Under the pieces are notes generated by a model. That model saw only the letters and a program-made list of their open reading frames with translations, was not told where the DNA came from and searched no databases. Of a stretch of DNA of 64,000 bases, positions 27,401 to 36,100 are shown one piece after another (the first letter of the stretch is position 1; every line of letters begins with the position of its first letter). The stretch lies in IMG/VR virus record IMGVR_UViG_3300008108_000041, positions 1-64,000 of that record, one strand, 5' to 3'. The translations under genes and the position numbers were made by a program. The DNA comes from a virus.

Positions 27401-30400
27401 TAAGATGTATATTTGATGTCGATAAAACTTAGAGTTTGATCAGCTAAAGGCTCAACACTGAATGTGTTGTCAATGCGAACAATGTTCAATTGTCGAGTAG
27501 GCAACTCTCTACGATTTTGATCTAGTAGAATGTTTTCACTGGTTTGTGCTTGAATTGAGTCAACAACTGCTTGTTCCTTAGTAACACTAAGTCGGAATGC
27601 CAATGGGTTTAATGCAATTAATGCATCATCGCTCCAGCCTTGTGCTGCCCAATACAAAAATTCATTGGCCATTTGATTCCAGTCAAGCTCATACCCATTG
27701 GCTCTGTTTGTGAAAGTAAGACCTTGAGTTTCTAAATATTGGCCCAGACTCAACAAAAAGTCAACTACTGCTGTTTTGGTATCAAATATAAATCCATACG
27801 GAACTTGTACCACAGTATTGGTATAAGATTTTGGCACTTGAATTCTAGTGTCCAGCACAGTTATGGTGCGCAATTGCCCTCCGCTTTGACTTTGCAGTAT
27901 GCTAAAATAAGGCTGTGTGGTACTGTAGCCAAATACTGCATAGCCGCCTGGCACTGTTTGAACCAATACTGAACTGTAGCTGGCTCGGTCAAATGGTTGA
28001 TTTTTGTACAGCAGTAAATTGTAACTTTCGTCAGGAATCAAAAAGCTGGTATTGGTGCTGGCTGGGCTGCTTTTTTCAGTGTAAAGTTTAATGTATTTTT
28101 TGTCTGAGAAGCTGGCCATGCGATAACACAACCGCACATCAAGATTGGCCAGGTCAGCAGTTAAATCTTCAGTTGAATCTATTCCTGATTGTCTGTTGTA
28201 GTCCACAATCCAGTCAATGTAACTGGCTTTGCTCACACCATTGCCGTATATTTCAATACCATTGGCATCTAGTCTGTACCGGTCATCATATAGATATTGT
28301 CCAAATTCTTCTTGGTAGCGATACAAATCACGATCAGCAAACAATGCAAAAAACTTAGCTGGTTGTGTCAAGGCCAACAGGCGCATGACTGCAAACGGAT
28401 ATGAACTTGAATTCCACCATGAAGCTTCAACTGGGCCACCGTCGCCAATGCTCCAACTCTTACGGAATTGTCCTTCATCCCAGGTCCCTACTACCGAATC
28501 AAATGGACTTAGCAATGCTCCTTCGCCGCCTGTGGGAATAACTGATGTCAGTCCTGGTCTTGCATATTTTGGCAGATAATAAGGTGCAACTGGGTCTCTG
28601 ACATACCCAGCTTCCATGTCGTCCCAAAGCACTAAGTTACCTTCAGTGTAAGGTGCAGGCCCGTAGGTGTCATCCCACCAGTCTGGTTTGATGCTGAGTC
28701 CCAGCATTTCCCAAGGTGTGTATTCTGGTTGTTGAGTGTCGTAAAAGTAACGATAGATACCGCGCCAGGCTCCTAACAAATAATCATTGTTGAGTTTGTT
28801 TTGCGCTTCACTATAGTTCCATGTAAACTCATTGTTGGCTTGATAGTCTTGTGTGTTGTAGTCAAGTTTGTTCCAGGCCACCCAGCTAAGAAAATCTTGT
28901 GACAAAATATTGTTGACTTCGCTGTAGGTAAATCCAGTGTCTCTAAACTGTCCTGGGATAACATCAGCTGCCACCATAGGAACAGGATTGCCGTCTAATT
29001 TTAAATTGTTAAAAATTCTAGTTTCAAATTCCAACAACACATCATCTCTAATGTCATCAAATGTTTTTGTAACTGATCCATCGTGCCCGATCAGTACTGT
29101 TTGTTCGCCTGTACTGGTTTGTTGAACTGTAATTCTTGGTCTAAAAGCACGGTACAAACCAAGTTTGGTAGGAGTGTTTGGAACAAAGTTGCCATAAGTG
29201 CTTGTATATTCTCTGATGGCAATTTGATCGCCCACCGACAGTGTGACCAAAATAGTCACACGAGGTCCGTCTGTGGCCACAGAATATTCTAAATCACGAG
29301 TGAGCAAACGATCATTGAGGTATACGTTCAACCCTAAATAATTTGCAGATGTATAATTGTATACCTGCACAGTATCAAACACACTAGACGTAATAAAACT
29401 CACAGTGTAGGTGTTTTCAGTATACACCGCACCCGATGGCAGCATGTCTGACCAGTAGAATGGTTGTGTTTCTACTTTACCAGCATTGATTTCTTCAATA
29501 GCAGTGTCTAAGATTTGAGCAGTAGTTTGAAAATTGATTTCTTGCTGAGTCACATTTTCCAGCATGATACTTTTAAACTTAGTGTATTCTCTACTGTTGT
29601 AGGTCAATGCATTGAAGATGTTGTATTCTTCACTGCGCAAGAAATATCCAGCCAAAGTCATTGGAGCACTTTGTTGTAGGATAGTCAATCCATAAGGAAT
29701 GATATTGCCAAGGTCTCTAGTGTTGTTAGCACCAGCAATAGCACCTTGGATGCCTGGTAAATTTTCGCAAATACTTTCGTAGTTTTGACGTATGGTTCCT
29801 AGTGTAAAGCTGGTGCTGTTGGCATTAAGCGGGTTGTTCTGCAGGTTAGATGGCACTTGATAAAAGGCCGCGGCGCTAATTTGATCGCTTAAAACCAAAA
29901 CTTCAATAATGTCACCCACTACATAAGTGTTGAGTAATGTAATGGTAGTATTGTTGCCACTTACAACGTAAGTGTATTTGGTAGGATCTTGGAATACACT
30001 ACCAACATAAACTTTGACCACTGGTACAGAATTACCAGTTTGGTTAATAACTGGCACATCCAATTTTAATATTCCAGTATTGTAAGTAAACTTAAATTGT
30101 TGATACATTTGGGTAGTAGTAATTGCATTCTGCCACCCAATTAATCTTGTGTATGCTGTTCTGTCAGCATATTCTCTAGCACTGCCAGAGCTAATAGCAA
30201 CAGTTACTGATACGTTATCTCTGGTGTATACAAATGTATCTTTGTAGAGGTTGTTGTCAAACACAATATCTCCCACATTGGAGATACTGAGATACTGTAA
30301 TGGAATTTTTAAAACTGTATCAAGTATTCTTGTGTCGCCAATTGCATAACTGAATAGTTTGCTACCAATAAAGTCTGAGCTGGGATATTTTGCTTGATTA

Positions 30401-33123
30401 CCAAAACTAACTCGATCAGCGTCATACACGTCAAACAACGGTGCCTGTTGAACTCCAGTTTTTTGTTGCGCCTCAATCCAAGCAGCTCCGTCATACCAGA
30501 AAGTTAATCCTTGCAACGTGTCACCTGACAAGCACAGTGTAGACTGGTCAGTCAATACTTCGCCGTCAGACGCCAGTGTGAGATTGATAATAGGTTGTGC
30601 AATCAGTGGCGGCACTGTGTCAGGCACAATAAATTCTACTACATAAATTTTGTCTCTTACATCTGGATCTTCGTCAGCAGCAAAAATAACTCTGGTACCA
30701 TTTGTAAAAGTATATCCGTCTACTGAGTATCCAGTTGATCCTTGAATGTTAGAGAATGCATCTGTCTCTAACTGATCAATTATGTCCACAGGTTGTTTGC
30801 CCTGAGTACCCATGTTAAACAGTCTAATGTCTGGTTGAAATTGAATAATTGGACGTTTGCCACGATAGTTGTTGTCTAGTGTGGCCACAGTGTTGTTATA
30901 AGCAGCCGTAGCATTGATCACATCAATGTGGAACCAACGGTTTGAACGTGTCCAAGAATTAAGGTCTTGACTTGCACGATCAATTGTGAAATAATCCAAT
31001 TCTTCAGGCACTGGCAAGCTAGAATCATTGTCATTGATTACATAAGATTCTGGAGTGACAAAATTTGTAACAGGCAACAACTCAATAGCAGTACCTACGC
31101 CAGCCACATAATATTCACGATAGTTGATAGCGGTGGCATTCATGTCGGCTGTGGCTGTGGTTAGAGTCACAGCACTGCCGTCAACTACACTTGATACCGT
31201 AAATTGAAACGAGTTTACAATACTCTGAACGTAATACGATTGTCCAGCAACTAATCCTCCAATCACTGTGCCAGTAAATACTACCCGTTGACCAACATAC
31301 AAATCTTCTGTGGTTGCTGTGCTAATTGTGTTGAACCCAGCGTTGGTAGATGTGCAAACAAAAGATATTGTTCCACTACTGTAGCTTGCTGGAATAACAT
31401 CGCCCCGAAATACTATTTTTAATCCGTTGGTAAAAGATACACCGTTAGGGCTGGTGTAATTTTTTTGTCCCAAAATGTCATCAATGAACAGAGTAGAACT
31501 TTCTGTTTCATCCAACAGTTTAATTGTACCAAAAATTTCTGGATCTGTGCCATCTTGATAGTACAAGGTGTTTAACAAAGCTGTCAGCAGAGGGATTTGT
31601 CTAAACGTACCTGCGGCATCTTTGTACCAGTTGGTACTGCTGTACACAGTGCCATATCTAATGGTCCATTTGTTCAAATTGTCAATAGTAGCTATTCTAG
31701 ACAATCTAAGATAGGTAATTCCATCACTTACTACGTAGTTGATTTGCCAAAGTTGATATCTATCTTCTGGGGCAATTTCTGCTGTGTAAGAGAATGGTTC
31801 AGTGTCAAAGCTGCCAATCAATCCGTTATTGGCAGACCCTGCTTCTAGTGGGTCAAAGAAACTGGTTCGAATCCACCCACCACTTTCAGCATCAGTGTTT
31901 GAATTTGTAAAAATTAAAGTTCTGTTGTTGAGACTGGTTATTCCGTCAATGCCGCCGTAGGTCTCAATGAACGTGTCTAGAGGTTGATTGTTGATTTGTT
32001 CAAATTTGAGTTCTGTGAGCAAATCAACATTTTGACTGAACACTGGCAAATTGTAATAAAAACTCTGAGCTGTTTTTGTAGGCACATTGAAAATCACTGT
32101 GCCAAGGTCTTCACCATTGTTGGTTACACCAAACACGTCACGTGAACTGATGTTGGGTGTGGTAGGAATTTTGCCAGACACACCTGGCTCTGTTTGTATC
32201 CAAAATCCTGGACCAGTGCCAGGTGTTCCATCCACAATGTTCAGCGTACCGCGCATGTTAGTTTGTGTGCCACTCACATAGTACAATGTGTTTGGTGCAT
32301 TTCTTGGCACAGTAAATGTCACAAGGCCAAAGTTTGATCCATTGCGACTGACACCATCGTTATAAGGATTAGCTGATCCTAGTGTCTGTTCAGTTTTGAT
32401 CCAGAACGGAAAATCGCCTTGCAAGTTCAAATTAAACACATAGGTGTTTCCACGAGCCAGCGTTAGTGTGGGGTTGTTGAGGAAGTCAATGGTATATGCA
32501 GAAATACCAGAATTTCCAACACGGTAGTTTACAGTTTCTGTAGAGTTTTGTGCAACCTGGAATGTATAGCTGCCGCCACGCACCACTTCAATAGTTGGAT
32601 TCTCGCCGGATATTCCAGAAAATGTATAAACGCCATTGGCTCTTGTGACTTCAAAGTCGTCTGTTACCGGCACTCCTGTGGCCGCAACGTCAACTGCGTT
32701 GGGTCCATTGGGTAACCAGAAATACTGAGAGAAGTTTACAAATGTATCAAAATTAATAAACGGATCCCAAGTATAGTAATCACTTGAAAACAATCTGTCT
32801 GGTCGTTGCGTTGGTGATCCTTGGAACTCCAATGCATCAAGCATACCTGGATAGGTAATGGTATTTTTAATTGTTGTGGTATCAGCAGGATCTAAACTGA
32901 CCACTCCTGGTTCTAGTTGATAATCACTGCGTGTTTTTGTTGGTTCTACCACATACTTGTCGTTGGGATTTACACCCGGGCCGACTGTACGGCCAATGAA
33001 GCCTTGTGTCTTTTTAAATTTAGGTTCTTGAATCAGTTGATCAAGTGTGGCCGCTAAAAACTGTTTGTTAGTGTCAGTTTGAAAAATTTGCGGAAGAAAG
33101 TCTACTGAGCGTACTCGTGCCAT
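18421..33123 (-). CDS. Giant (4900-residue) virion protein with FG-GAP-like propeller and repeated beta modules
   Basis: One uninterrupted frame of 14.7 kb, the largest gene here. It begins MARVRSVDFLPQIFQTDTNK, with a conserved-looking 150-residue N-terminal domain. Residues about 2380-3180 contain seven FG-GAP-like blades, each with FGxSV or similar, a hydrophobic strand and a V-G-A-P or V-G-S-P, interrupted by small beta modules. Those modules (pattern V-x-V-D/N-G, then DYT, then an APxxGD or SPxSG turn and an I-x-I strand) also recur through the N- and C-terminal thirds. Residues about 590-670 share a module with gp6. Placed directly after gp6 in a baseplate operon, it is most likely a baseplate-anchored fibre or spike. 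No catalytic motif was recognised. Large proteins of this kind are known in some aquatic T4-like phages. Confidence 0.8.
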   Translation of the reverse strand: MARVRSVDFLPQIFQTDTNKQFLAATLDQLIQEPKFKKTQGFIGRTVGPGVNPNDKYVVEPTKTRSDYQLEPGVVSLDPADTTTIKNTITYPGMLDALEFQGSPTQRPDRLFSSDYYTWDPFINFDTFVNFSQYFWLPNGPNAVDVAATGVPVTDDFEVTRANGVYTFSGISGENPTIEVVRGGSYTFQVAQNSTETVNYRVGNSGISAYTIDFLNNPTLTLARGNTYVFNLNLQGDFPFWIKTEQTLGSANPYNDGVSRNGSNFGLVTFTVPRNAPNTLYYVSGTQTNMRGTLNIVDGTPGTGPGFWIQTEPGVSGKIPTTPNISSRDVFGVTNNGEDLGTVIFNVPTKTAQSFYYNLPVFSQNVDLLTELKFEQINNQPLDTFIETYGGIDGITSLNNRTLIFTNSNTDAESGGWIRTSFFDPLEAGSANNGLIGSFDTEPFSYTAEIAPEDRYQLWQINYVVSDGITYLRLSRIATIDNLNKWTIRYGTVYSSTNWYKDAAGTFRQIPLLTALLNTLYYQDGTDPEIFGTIKLLDETESSTLFIDDILGQKNYTSPNGVSFTNGLKIVFRGDVIPASYSSGTISFVCTSTNAGFNTISTATTEDLYVGQRVVFTGTVIGGLVAGQSYYVQSIVNSFQFTVSSVVDGSAVTLTTATADMNATAINYREYYVAGVGTAIELLPVTNFVTPESYVINDNDSSLPVPEELDYFTIDRASQDLNSWTRSNRWFHIDVINATAAYNNTVATLDNNYRGKRPIIQFQPDIRLFNMGTQGKQPVDIIDQLETDAFSNIQGSTGYSVDGYTFTNGTRVIFAADEDPDVRDKIYVVEFIVPDTVPPLIAQPIINLTLASDGEVLTDQSTLCLSGDTLQGLTFWYDGAAWIEAQQKTGVQQAPLFDVYDADRVSFGNQAKYPSSDFIGSKLFSYAIGDTRILDTVLKIPLQYLSISNVGDIVFDNNLYKDTFVYTRDNVSVTVAISSGSAREYADRTAYTRLIGWQNAITTTQMYQQFKFTYNTGILKLDVPVINQTGNSVPVVKVYVGSVFQDPTKYTYVVSGNNTTITLLNTYVVGDIIEVLVLSDQISAAAFYQVPSNLQNNPLNANSTSFTLGTIRQNYESICENLPGIQGAIAGANNTRDLGNIIPYGLTILQQSAPMTLAGYFLRSEEYNIFNALTYNSREYTKFKSIMLENVTQQEINFQTTAQILDTAIEEINAGKVETQPFYWSDMLPSGAVYTENTYTVSFITSSVFDTVQVYNYTSANYLGLNVYLNDRLLTRDLEYSVATDGPRVTILVTLSVGDQIAIREYTSTYGNFVPNTPTKLGLYRAFRPRITVQQTSTGEQTVLIGHDGSVTKTFDDIRDDVLLEFETRIFNNLKLDGNPVPMVAADVIPGQFRDTGFTYSEVNNILSQDFLSWVAWNKLDYNTQDYQANNEFTWNYSEAQNKLNNDYLLGAWRGIYRYFYDTQQPEYTPWEMLGLSIKPDWWDDTYGPAPYTEGNLVLWDDMEAGYVRDPVAPYYLPKYARPGLTSVIPTGGEGALLSPFDSVVGTWDEGQFRKSWSIGDGGPVEASWWNSSSYPFAVMRLLALTQPAKFFALFADRDLYRYQEEFGQYLYDDRYRLDANGIEIYGNGVSKASYIDWIVDYNRQSGIDSTEDLTADLANLDVRLCYRMASFSDKKYIKLYTEKSSPASTNTSFLIPDESYNLLLYKNQPFDRASYSSVLVQTVPGGYAVFGYSTTQPYFSILQSQSGGQLRTITVLDTRIQVPKSYTNTVVQVPYGFIFDTKTAVVDFLLSLGQYLETQGLTFTNRANGYELDWNQMANEFLYWAAQGWSDDALIALNPLAFRLSVTKEQAVVDSIQAQTSENILLDQNRRELPTRQLNIVRIDNTFSVEPLADQTLSFIDIKYTSYEHMIVLDNASVFGDLIYDPVTGARQNRLNLVSTTSTEWNGAVDAQGFILNQDNVEEWQNYKIYSKGTIVKYKGTYWSAMAIVQPSETFDYNEWVQSDYSQIELGMLPNLANKANQLANSYDINAANLESDNDLLSYGLIGFRPRQYMAALNLDDVSQVNIYRQFLDSKGTILSAELFSQAVLGKETGDYNIYENWAVQRAVYGANANRSYFELRLNRALLDASPSLVQVILPLESSKADQTVLLENVWKESFKLTSPNILPTTTELPTDTALPSAGYVNLDDADITAFDIDDPASLEANINNINVGTSIWVAKVNDYDWNIYRAESVPGTISHVCDNLNNTSRVIFTADHGLVAGNRIIIRFFDTEVDGVYDVLSVVNLNTINIAFRFLSNRTVVNGTGLAFTLKTMRVSQASNVDTLPYANSLLFGAKVWVDDNGDGLWQVIEKQNIFSEVTSIAPEYLDATEAYGSSVSQATNRFAALVGSPRYGFPTSANPKGGVYTYVRSTSDVYQPASPVSSGDALLTLDITGARAYGTSVKFGNKDWAVAGAPLSLGSASQTNNGYACVIYRDTGSYLPDTNPYFNWQLLTTPGSVSADQGRFGYSVAMSLDERWMYVGAPDVNKVYAYGRVDWEDQYFRTVGNGSTKVYLINDYITISAATQLRVTVDGEIQTLNTDYTVNAALNTVTFVSAPVSGSDIIIRRIALQDLDGADYFSVTATGGSGSGALFTVSRRRGTVTVGVQDGGTGYTVGNTLTIPATSFGGGTVPANDITFTVGSVISGEIITISTPSYTPPALATVFSLNEYFYQVALTDSTIYSFQIEVDGVLQRPNIDYTFNTSTKDVTFLNSPASGTSILARAKDYWLYVDTLTAGGLAAGAQFGYSVSCSTDGRQVMIGAPYATADGETEAGVVYVFDRNVQKFIWNNDPSSSSFTVLGTPVAPVSVIVNNQFLTNQNSTTQDASNTFTVNGSTVTVNLASNLQSGDIVEIETNQFELLQIVTQDAVAEFSNFGQSVDLCKYNCSLYVGEPQSSIQIYKGGVVERSLNQSRVYGVITALNASPALTAGNTLRVNNMDVAVPTAPNNTVSGLAAAINAAVPNVTATVTSGLLTLSVTNFDSAPAGNKLQVAPGSIGAAFDSLGFNTFEWTQTIQSPYPVKFAGFGSSISVDDTATTLVVGAPRGTMYLITIFDDYVELFDAGATSFFTTIDQSGAVYTYDLLNSANSSITNPSKFIFGNQIAITSIDYLDQLGVSVDYTSGVLWMGAPGTDFGDSSSSNYGQAHVWQNATRSPAWAPIRIEQPVVDVRLLNSVFLYDRISSATTEFLDFFNPLQGKILGAARQNIDYIGAVDPGSYNVGPVGVRGTTWGAEHVGEIWWDISTVRFIDPNQDDIVYASRRWGQVFPGSSIDVYQWIVSSVPPANYAGPGTPYSISSYTINTVLSRDGNFNTQYFFWVRGITDVATQKNKTLSAATISQYIENPRSTGIAYLAPINSSTVALYNCETLIEAEDTILHIEFDKELTNANVHVEYELIAQGRADGFLSDNLYRKLQDSFCGVDTAGNIVPDINLGPAERYGVQFRPRQSMFVDRFAALKNYIVRANTVLKQYTISESRSFALLNSAEPELPSTTIVNGATVINWNKRIPNLEILTYNFEAPGGDAIGYKYLVVSDSDNRGLWTIYTVEENPNTGNPELVLSRVQNYRTTDYWSYIDWYRPGYNSSIKPVAEVPTYSSLATISVTTGASVKVTANAQGKFEIYLKTDLGFERVGLEDGTIAISAEIYDYALGRFGFDVEVFDAQYFDQEPVIETRKIIQAINEELFVDDLAIERNRSLTLMFDFILSEFAAPEWLVKTSLIDVDHRIRELLPFQNYSRDNQEFVIDYLQEVKPYHVQVREFNLTYFGNDLYQGDLTDFDVPAFYNTTLPVPQYTSPILLPYAHSAAQISNTLSDTESTDQIWTEWPYSQWYNNYLLSVETIVVTFNGTGYTTAPQVTIVGDAVTPAEATALINSAGQVVAINVTNPGSGYQATPAIVFSGGNGTGAQAYANMINRNSADFDAQVYNVNPAVNFDQWEIDTNSNIPLTTVRAFKTVIKYDRYQYQTSVQTWSSTGIYLNGTLVRYDDRVWSADSSDGSSAVVGPTFDLEDWVEVDPGTLSGVDRTMGYYVSGINSPGLELPLLIDGVDYPGVQVWGDYFLGTEIVDAQYESEFTDIELGLRNTDVNVDGGEFIGPYEGHAPEELVNGSEFDTLDIRVYTRPGSDWQMDGHGFQIGVINYVYNPATSYILSWSGVVDHPVQVLVSNQTSGRTMTLDVDYYINWGNETVEIVPSEGFATDDVVNISVYELGGGNQLYRDNYTGAEIGNSVIIPVDDAEIYTVAIFVNGESSAVPSWEPYYDADAWNILQSYPINMVVINTSVYYRSIQAVPEGTDITDTTYWEVYVPTLLTKVTLASTPGDADGIALVAFGIQTPTQYSWSTPQVQYQVVDATVISTSGFTLDNSVAGTNPANMIVTVNGLRLTPPAGIEWQGDDSSTSFGLPQRLGSSFLQSTINAITDIQVYKNSELQVQSFGATAGDYSVTNWDGSNTPGRQVVFNAAPAAGDTILISVSTLADYSLAGSLLQLNTTPPLDSIISVTTFNETTQQSIATLVFVGPIVEGITIAEPYDSTDFDTGSVSGLPGSFDYSAGTAISKNDFYLDRPGIEAGRLWVTLDGYRLFEGQDYTVVDDYIILASGAIGTSQILAVTEFTESLVPEASAFRIFQDMRGVQGTYRITPATTTTLTQPLLAAGNTIHVADANACAEPNLPEGIFGIITIDGERIMYRERNVGTHTLTGLRRGTAGTGAADHETGADVYDMSRGNLLAEQYQNYVVSDTSVGDGSTTIFYAPSIDISDFGDSSSIYTETIEVYVGGVRQYNYSDSSVSIEPGQYRWIVTDFEPLAIEFITDSNPIDPMLAPPPGVEITILQRRGLGWYGTGIKVNDGLALQETDTPQARFLTGRNGA
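31148..31360 (-). repeat. Module in the giant virion protein shared with gp6 (copy 2)
   Basis: Encodes the segment with VGQRVVFTGTV, VIGGL, YYVQSIV, FQFTVSS and GSAVTLTTATADM, parallel to the gp6 segment at 34949-35200. The proteins are otherwise different, so this looks like a shuffled beta domain. Confidence 0.6.
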
Positions 33124-36100
33124 TAAATTACTCCGCTGCCTGCTGCTGTGCGCAGGTTAGTACTGGTCAATGCTTCAATCACATCAATGTTATCAATGGT
33201 TGCGGCATTGGCAAAAATCTCATTGGGTTGAGAACGAATTTCGTACAAATCACCAAAGCTCTTTTGTGGATCCAACGGAACTAGTACTACAGAACTGATG
33301 ATTGTGCCAAGTTGTCGATGCAGGTAGGCAGCAAGTTCTGAGAAATAAAATGTGTCACCAAAGTTCCATTTGTCAATTGAAAAATAACTGTTCATTTCTG
33401 CTAGTACTGAGCTTTTGATTTCAGATGTTGATGCTGTTGAATTTTGTGCTCGTATCACTTTGATAGTGGCACGCAATGTTGCTGCGGCCTTGAGTCCGAA
33501 CAGCGGTTTAAAATTGACTGAGTTGACCACAATGTTGTCTGACACCATCTTGTAATCTTGTAGTCGTTGATATTCTGTACTTAGATCGTCAATGGTTGGT
33601 TGTTCAGGTTCAGTGACTGTACCGGTGGTATCTTTCAACCAGTTCTGGTAGGCATTATAATAACTCAAAGTGACCACATACAAGTCAATGATATTGGTTG
33701 TTCCTGGATCAATTCTACTGGTCAATGGACTGTTGTGTCTGTACTGATAGTACAAACTTTGTCGTCCTGTTCTTGCAATCCATCCTGTGACTGCATTGAG
33801 TTCCAACACTCCTGTTACTGTCAAGCTCAATTGATAGAATGCATCTTCGCTGTAGGCATAGAATACCTGCCCAGATGACCATTCAGTTTTTACCAATTCA
33901 ATATCATCAAGGGTGGCGTAGCTGTAAATTACCACGCCTTCTTCAACCAACAAATAACGCTGTAGGTTGTCAAAGTCCACAGTTTGTTGTAAAAACACAT
34001 AAGGTCCTGTGGTTCCGGCTGGTCCTACTATTTCACTAAAGAAGTCTGGGTTGTCTGGCACACCATCATTGTCTGAGTCTCTGTATCCTACTAATACCTG
34101 GAAGTCATCCACATAACCGTCGCTTTCAACTGGTTGACCAGTAATGGTCATGTAAATGTCTCCTTCAAGCGGTTCACTGGAGTTTGGTTGAGTGTTGACT
34201 GCTAACACATTGATAAAATCTTTGATCACTGTGCCAGTGCGGCTGTCATAGATTTGCGCACCGTCGTAGAAGAAGAATCTTGTTTGCAACACTGATCCAA
34301 AGTTGTATGCAAGTCCACGGAATGTAATTGTGTAATTTTGATTTTGAACCACAAACTGGATCAGCCATGAAGAGTCTAAGTTGGCACCACTAGTATTACC
34401 AGCGTACTCTTGACTCCAGGCAGCGTCCTGATTCAGGTTGGTAGATTGAATCAAATACCAAGAGTACGGAGTACCTGTAATGGATCCGTCATTGTCGTAT
34501 CCTAGGCCAAAATTACGAAACAATGCAATTTGATCACTCATTGCAGATTCAATCGACAATGGCAAGTCTGTAACAAATAACGGAATAATAGTGTCTACAA
34601 TAGCGCCAGTAGGAACAAAGTTATTGAGTATGACTGGCCCTGACCCATTGATTAGATTACCCAGTCCTGAGTTCATACCATCGCCAGTTACTCGTATGGG
34701 GCTGGCCCAAATTTCCACACGCTCTTCTGCTTTGGTTGGAATGCCCAATTGCAGTTTGTTGTTTTTATCAAAAAAGTAACCCGGTGGCGGCACAAAACGT
34801 ACCAGGCTACCAACAATAGCGTACAAGAAATTGGTTGTAGATTCATCACCTACTGCAATGGGTGTGCCTGCACTGTTTTTAAAGTAACCAGTGGTTTCAT
34901 TGGCCAAGGTGGTGCTTTGATTCCAGGTGCTTCCGCCTGTGCTCAAAGTAGTAACTGCACTCATTGAGCCTGTAGCCGAGCTTAATGTAACTGCTGATCC
35001 ACCGGCTGTGGTGCTTACAGTGAATGTACTGTTGACTGAATTTATACTGACCACATAATAAGGCAAGTCGGCAGTAATGCCACCAAACACTGTGCCTGAG
35101 AATGTGATTGGCATGCCAACATAAGCATAATCAAAAAATGCAGCAGTAGCGCAGGTAATTGCATTGGTTGTAATTGTTGTGGCCGTGCAAGTGATATCTA
35201 AAGTGTTGATTAACTTTCTTGGAAAATTCCCATAGTAAAACTGCCGCATGGTACTTTCAGTCAACTGTGGTTGCACCTGATTGGTAATCACATCAGCAAT
35301 TTCATTGCGATTGGTCCAACTGAACAAAATAGTTGGTAAAATATTTTGTTGCCACAATCCACCGTCGCTGCCAAAGCTGTTGGTACTTGAATACTTGCCG
35401 GTATTATCAACCAAGTCAAGATATCGACTGGTTCCAATTGACGCACGATTCAATGCTTTAGATTTAATAATTGAATTGTACTGTGTGTAAGGAAACAAGT
35501 TGTAGTCTTCACCATTGACCATGCGATTTTGTGTATAGTACCTAGCAGGCGCACGTTGTTTGATTTCATCAATTGGCTCGCGTGCTTGGGCATTGCTTAC
35601 TGGACGAGTAATACCACAAGTAAAGGTGATAGTTTGCAAATTGCCGTTGCGGTCAGTATAACTGATAGGCAAAACTACGTTTTGCATTTCTTCAGGATTG
35701 ATAATGTATTGCAGTCCATTAGAACTGCGCACATAGGCACGGAAATTTCCTACTGGAATTTCTGAAAACACTCCATCCCCAAATATCATAGTAAGTTGAT
35801 CGTTTGTTCTGCTGGTTGTGGAATAGATTGATCGTAGGCCAGTCAGTTGTTCAGCAGCACCAACGTAGATGTTTTCTGTGTATTGCCATTCACGGCTGAT
35901 GCTTCCCACGTTGTCAAGTTGAAACAACCAACGATCTTCGTTGTTTACGCCTTCAATGTTGATGTTTACTGTGCGGTTGGCAATGCGCTCGGCCAAGTTG
36001 AAGTCTTGATTTTGTAACGTGCCTTGTTTAAATGCAAAAAAGTATCCGGTATTGGCAGATTGATAACCCAGTTGGTCATTGCGATACAACACATTGAAAC

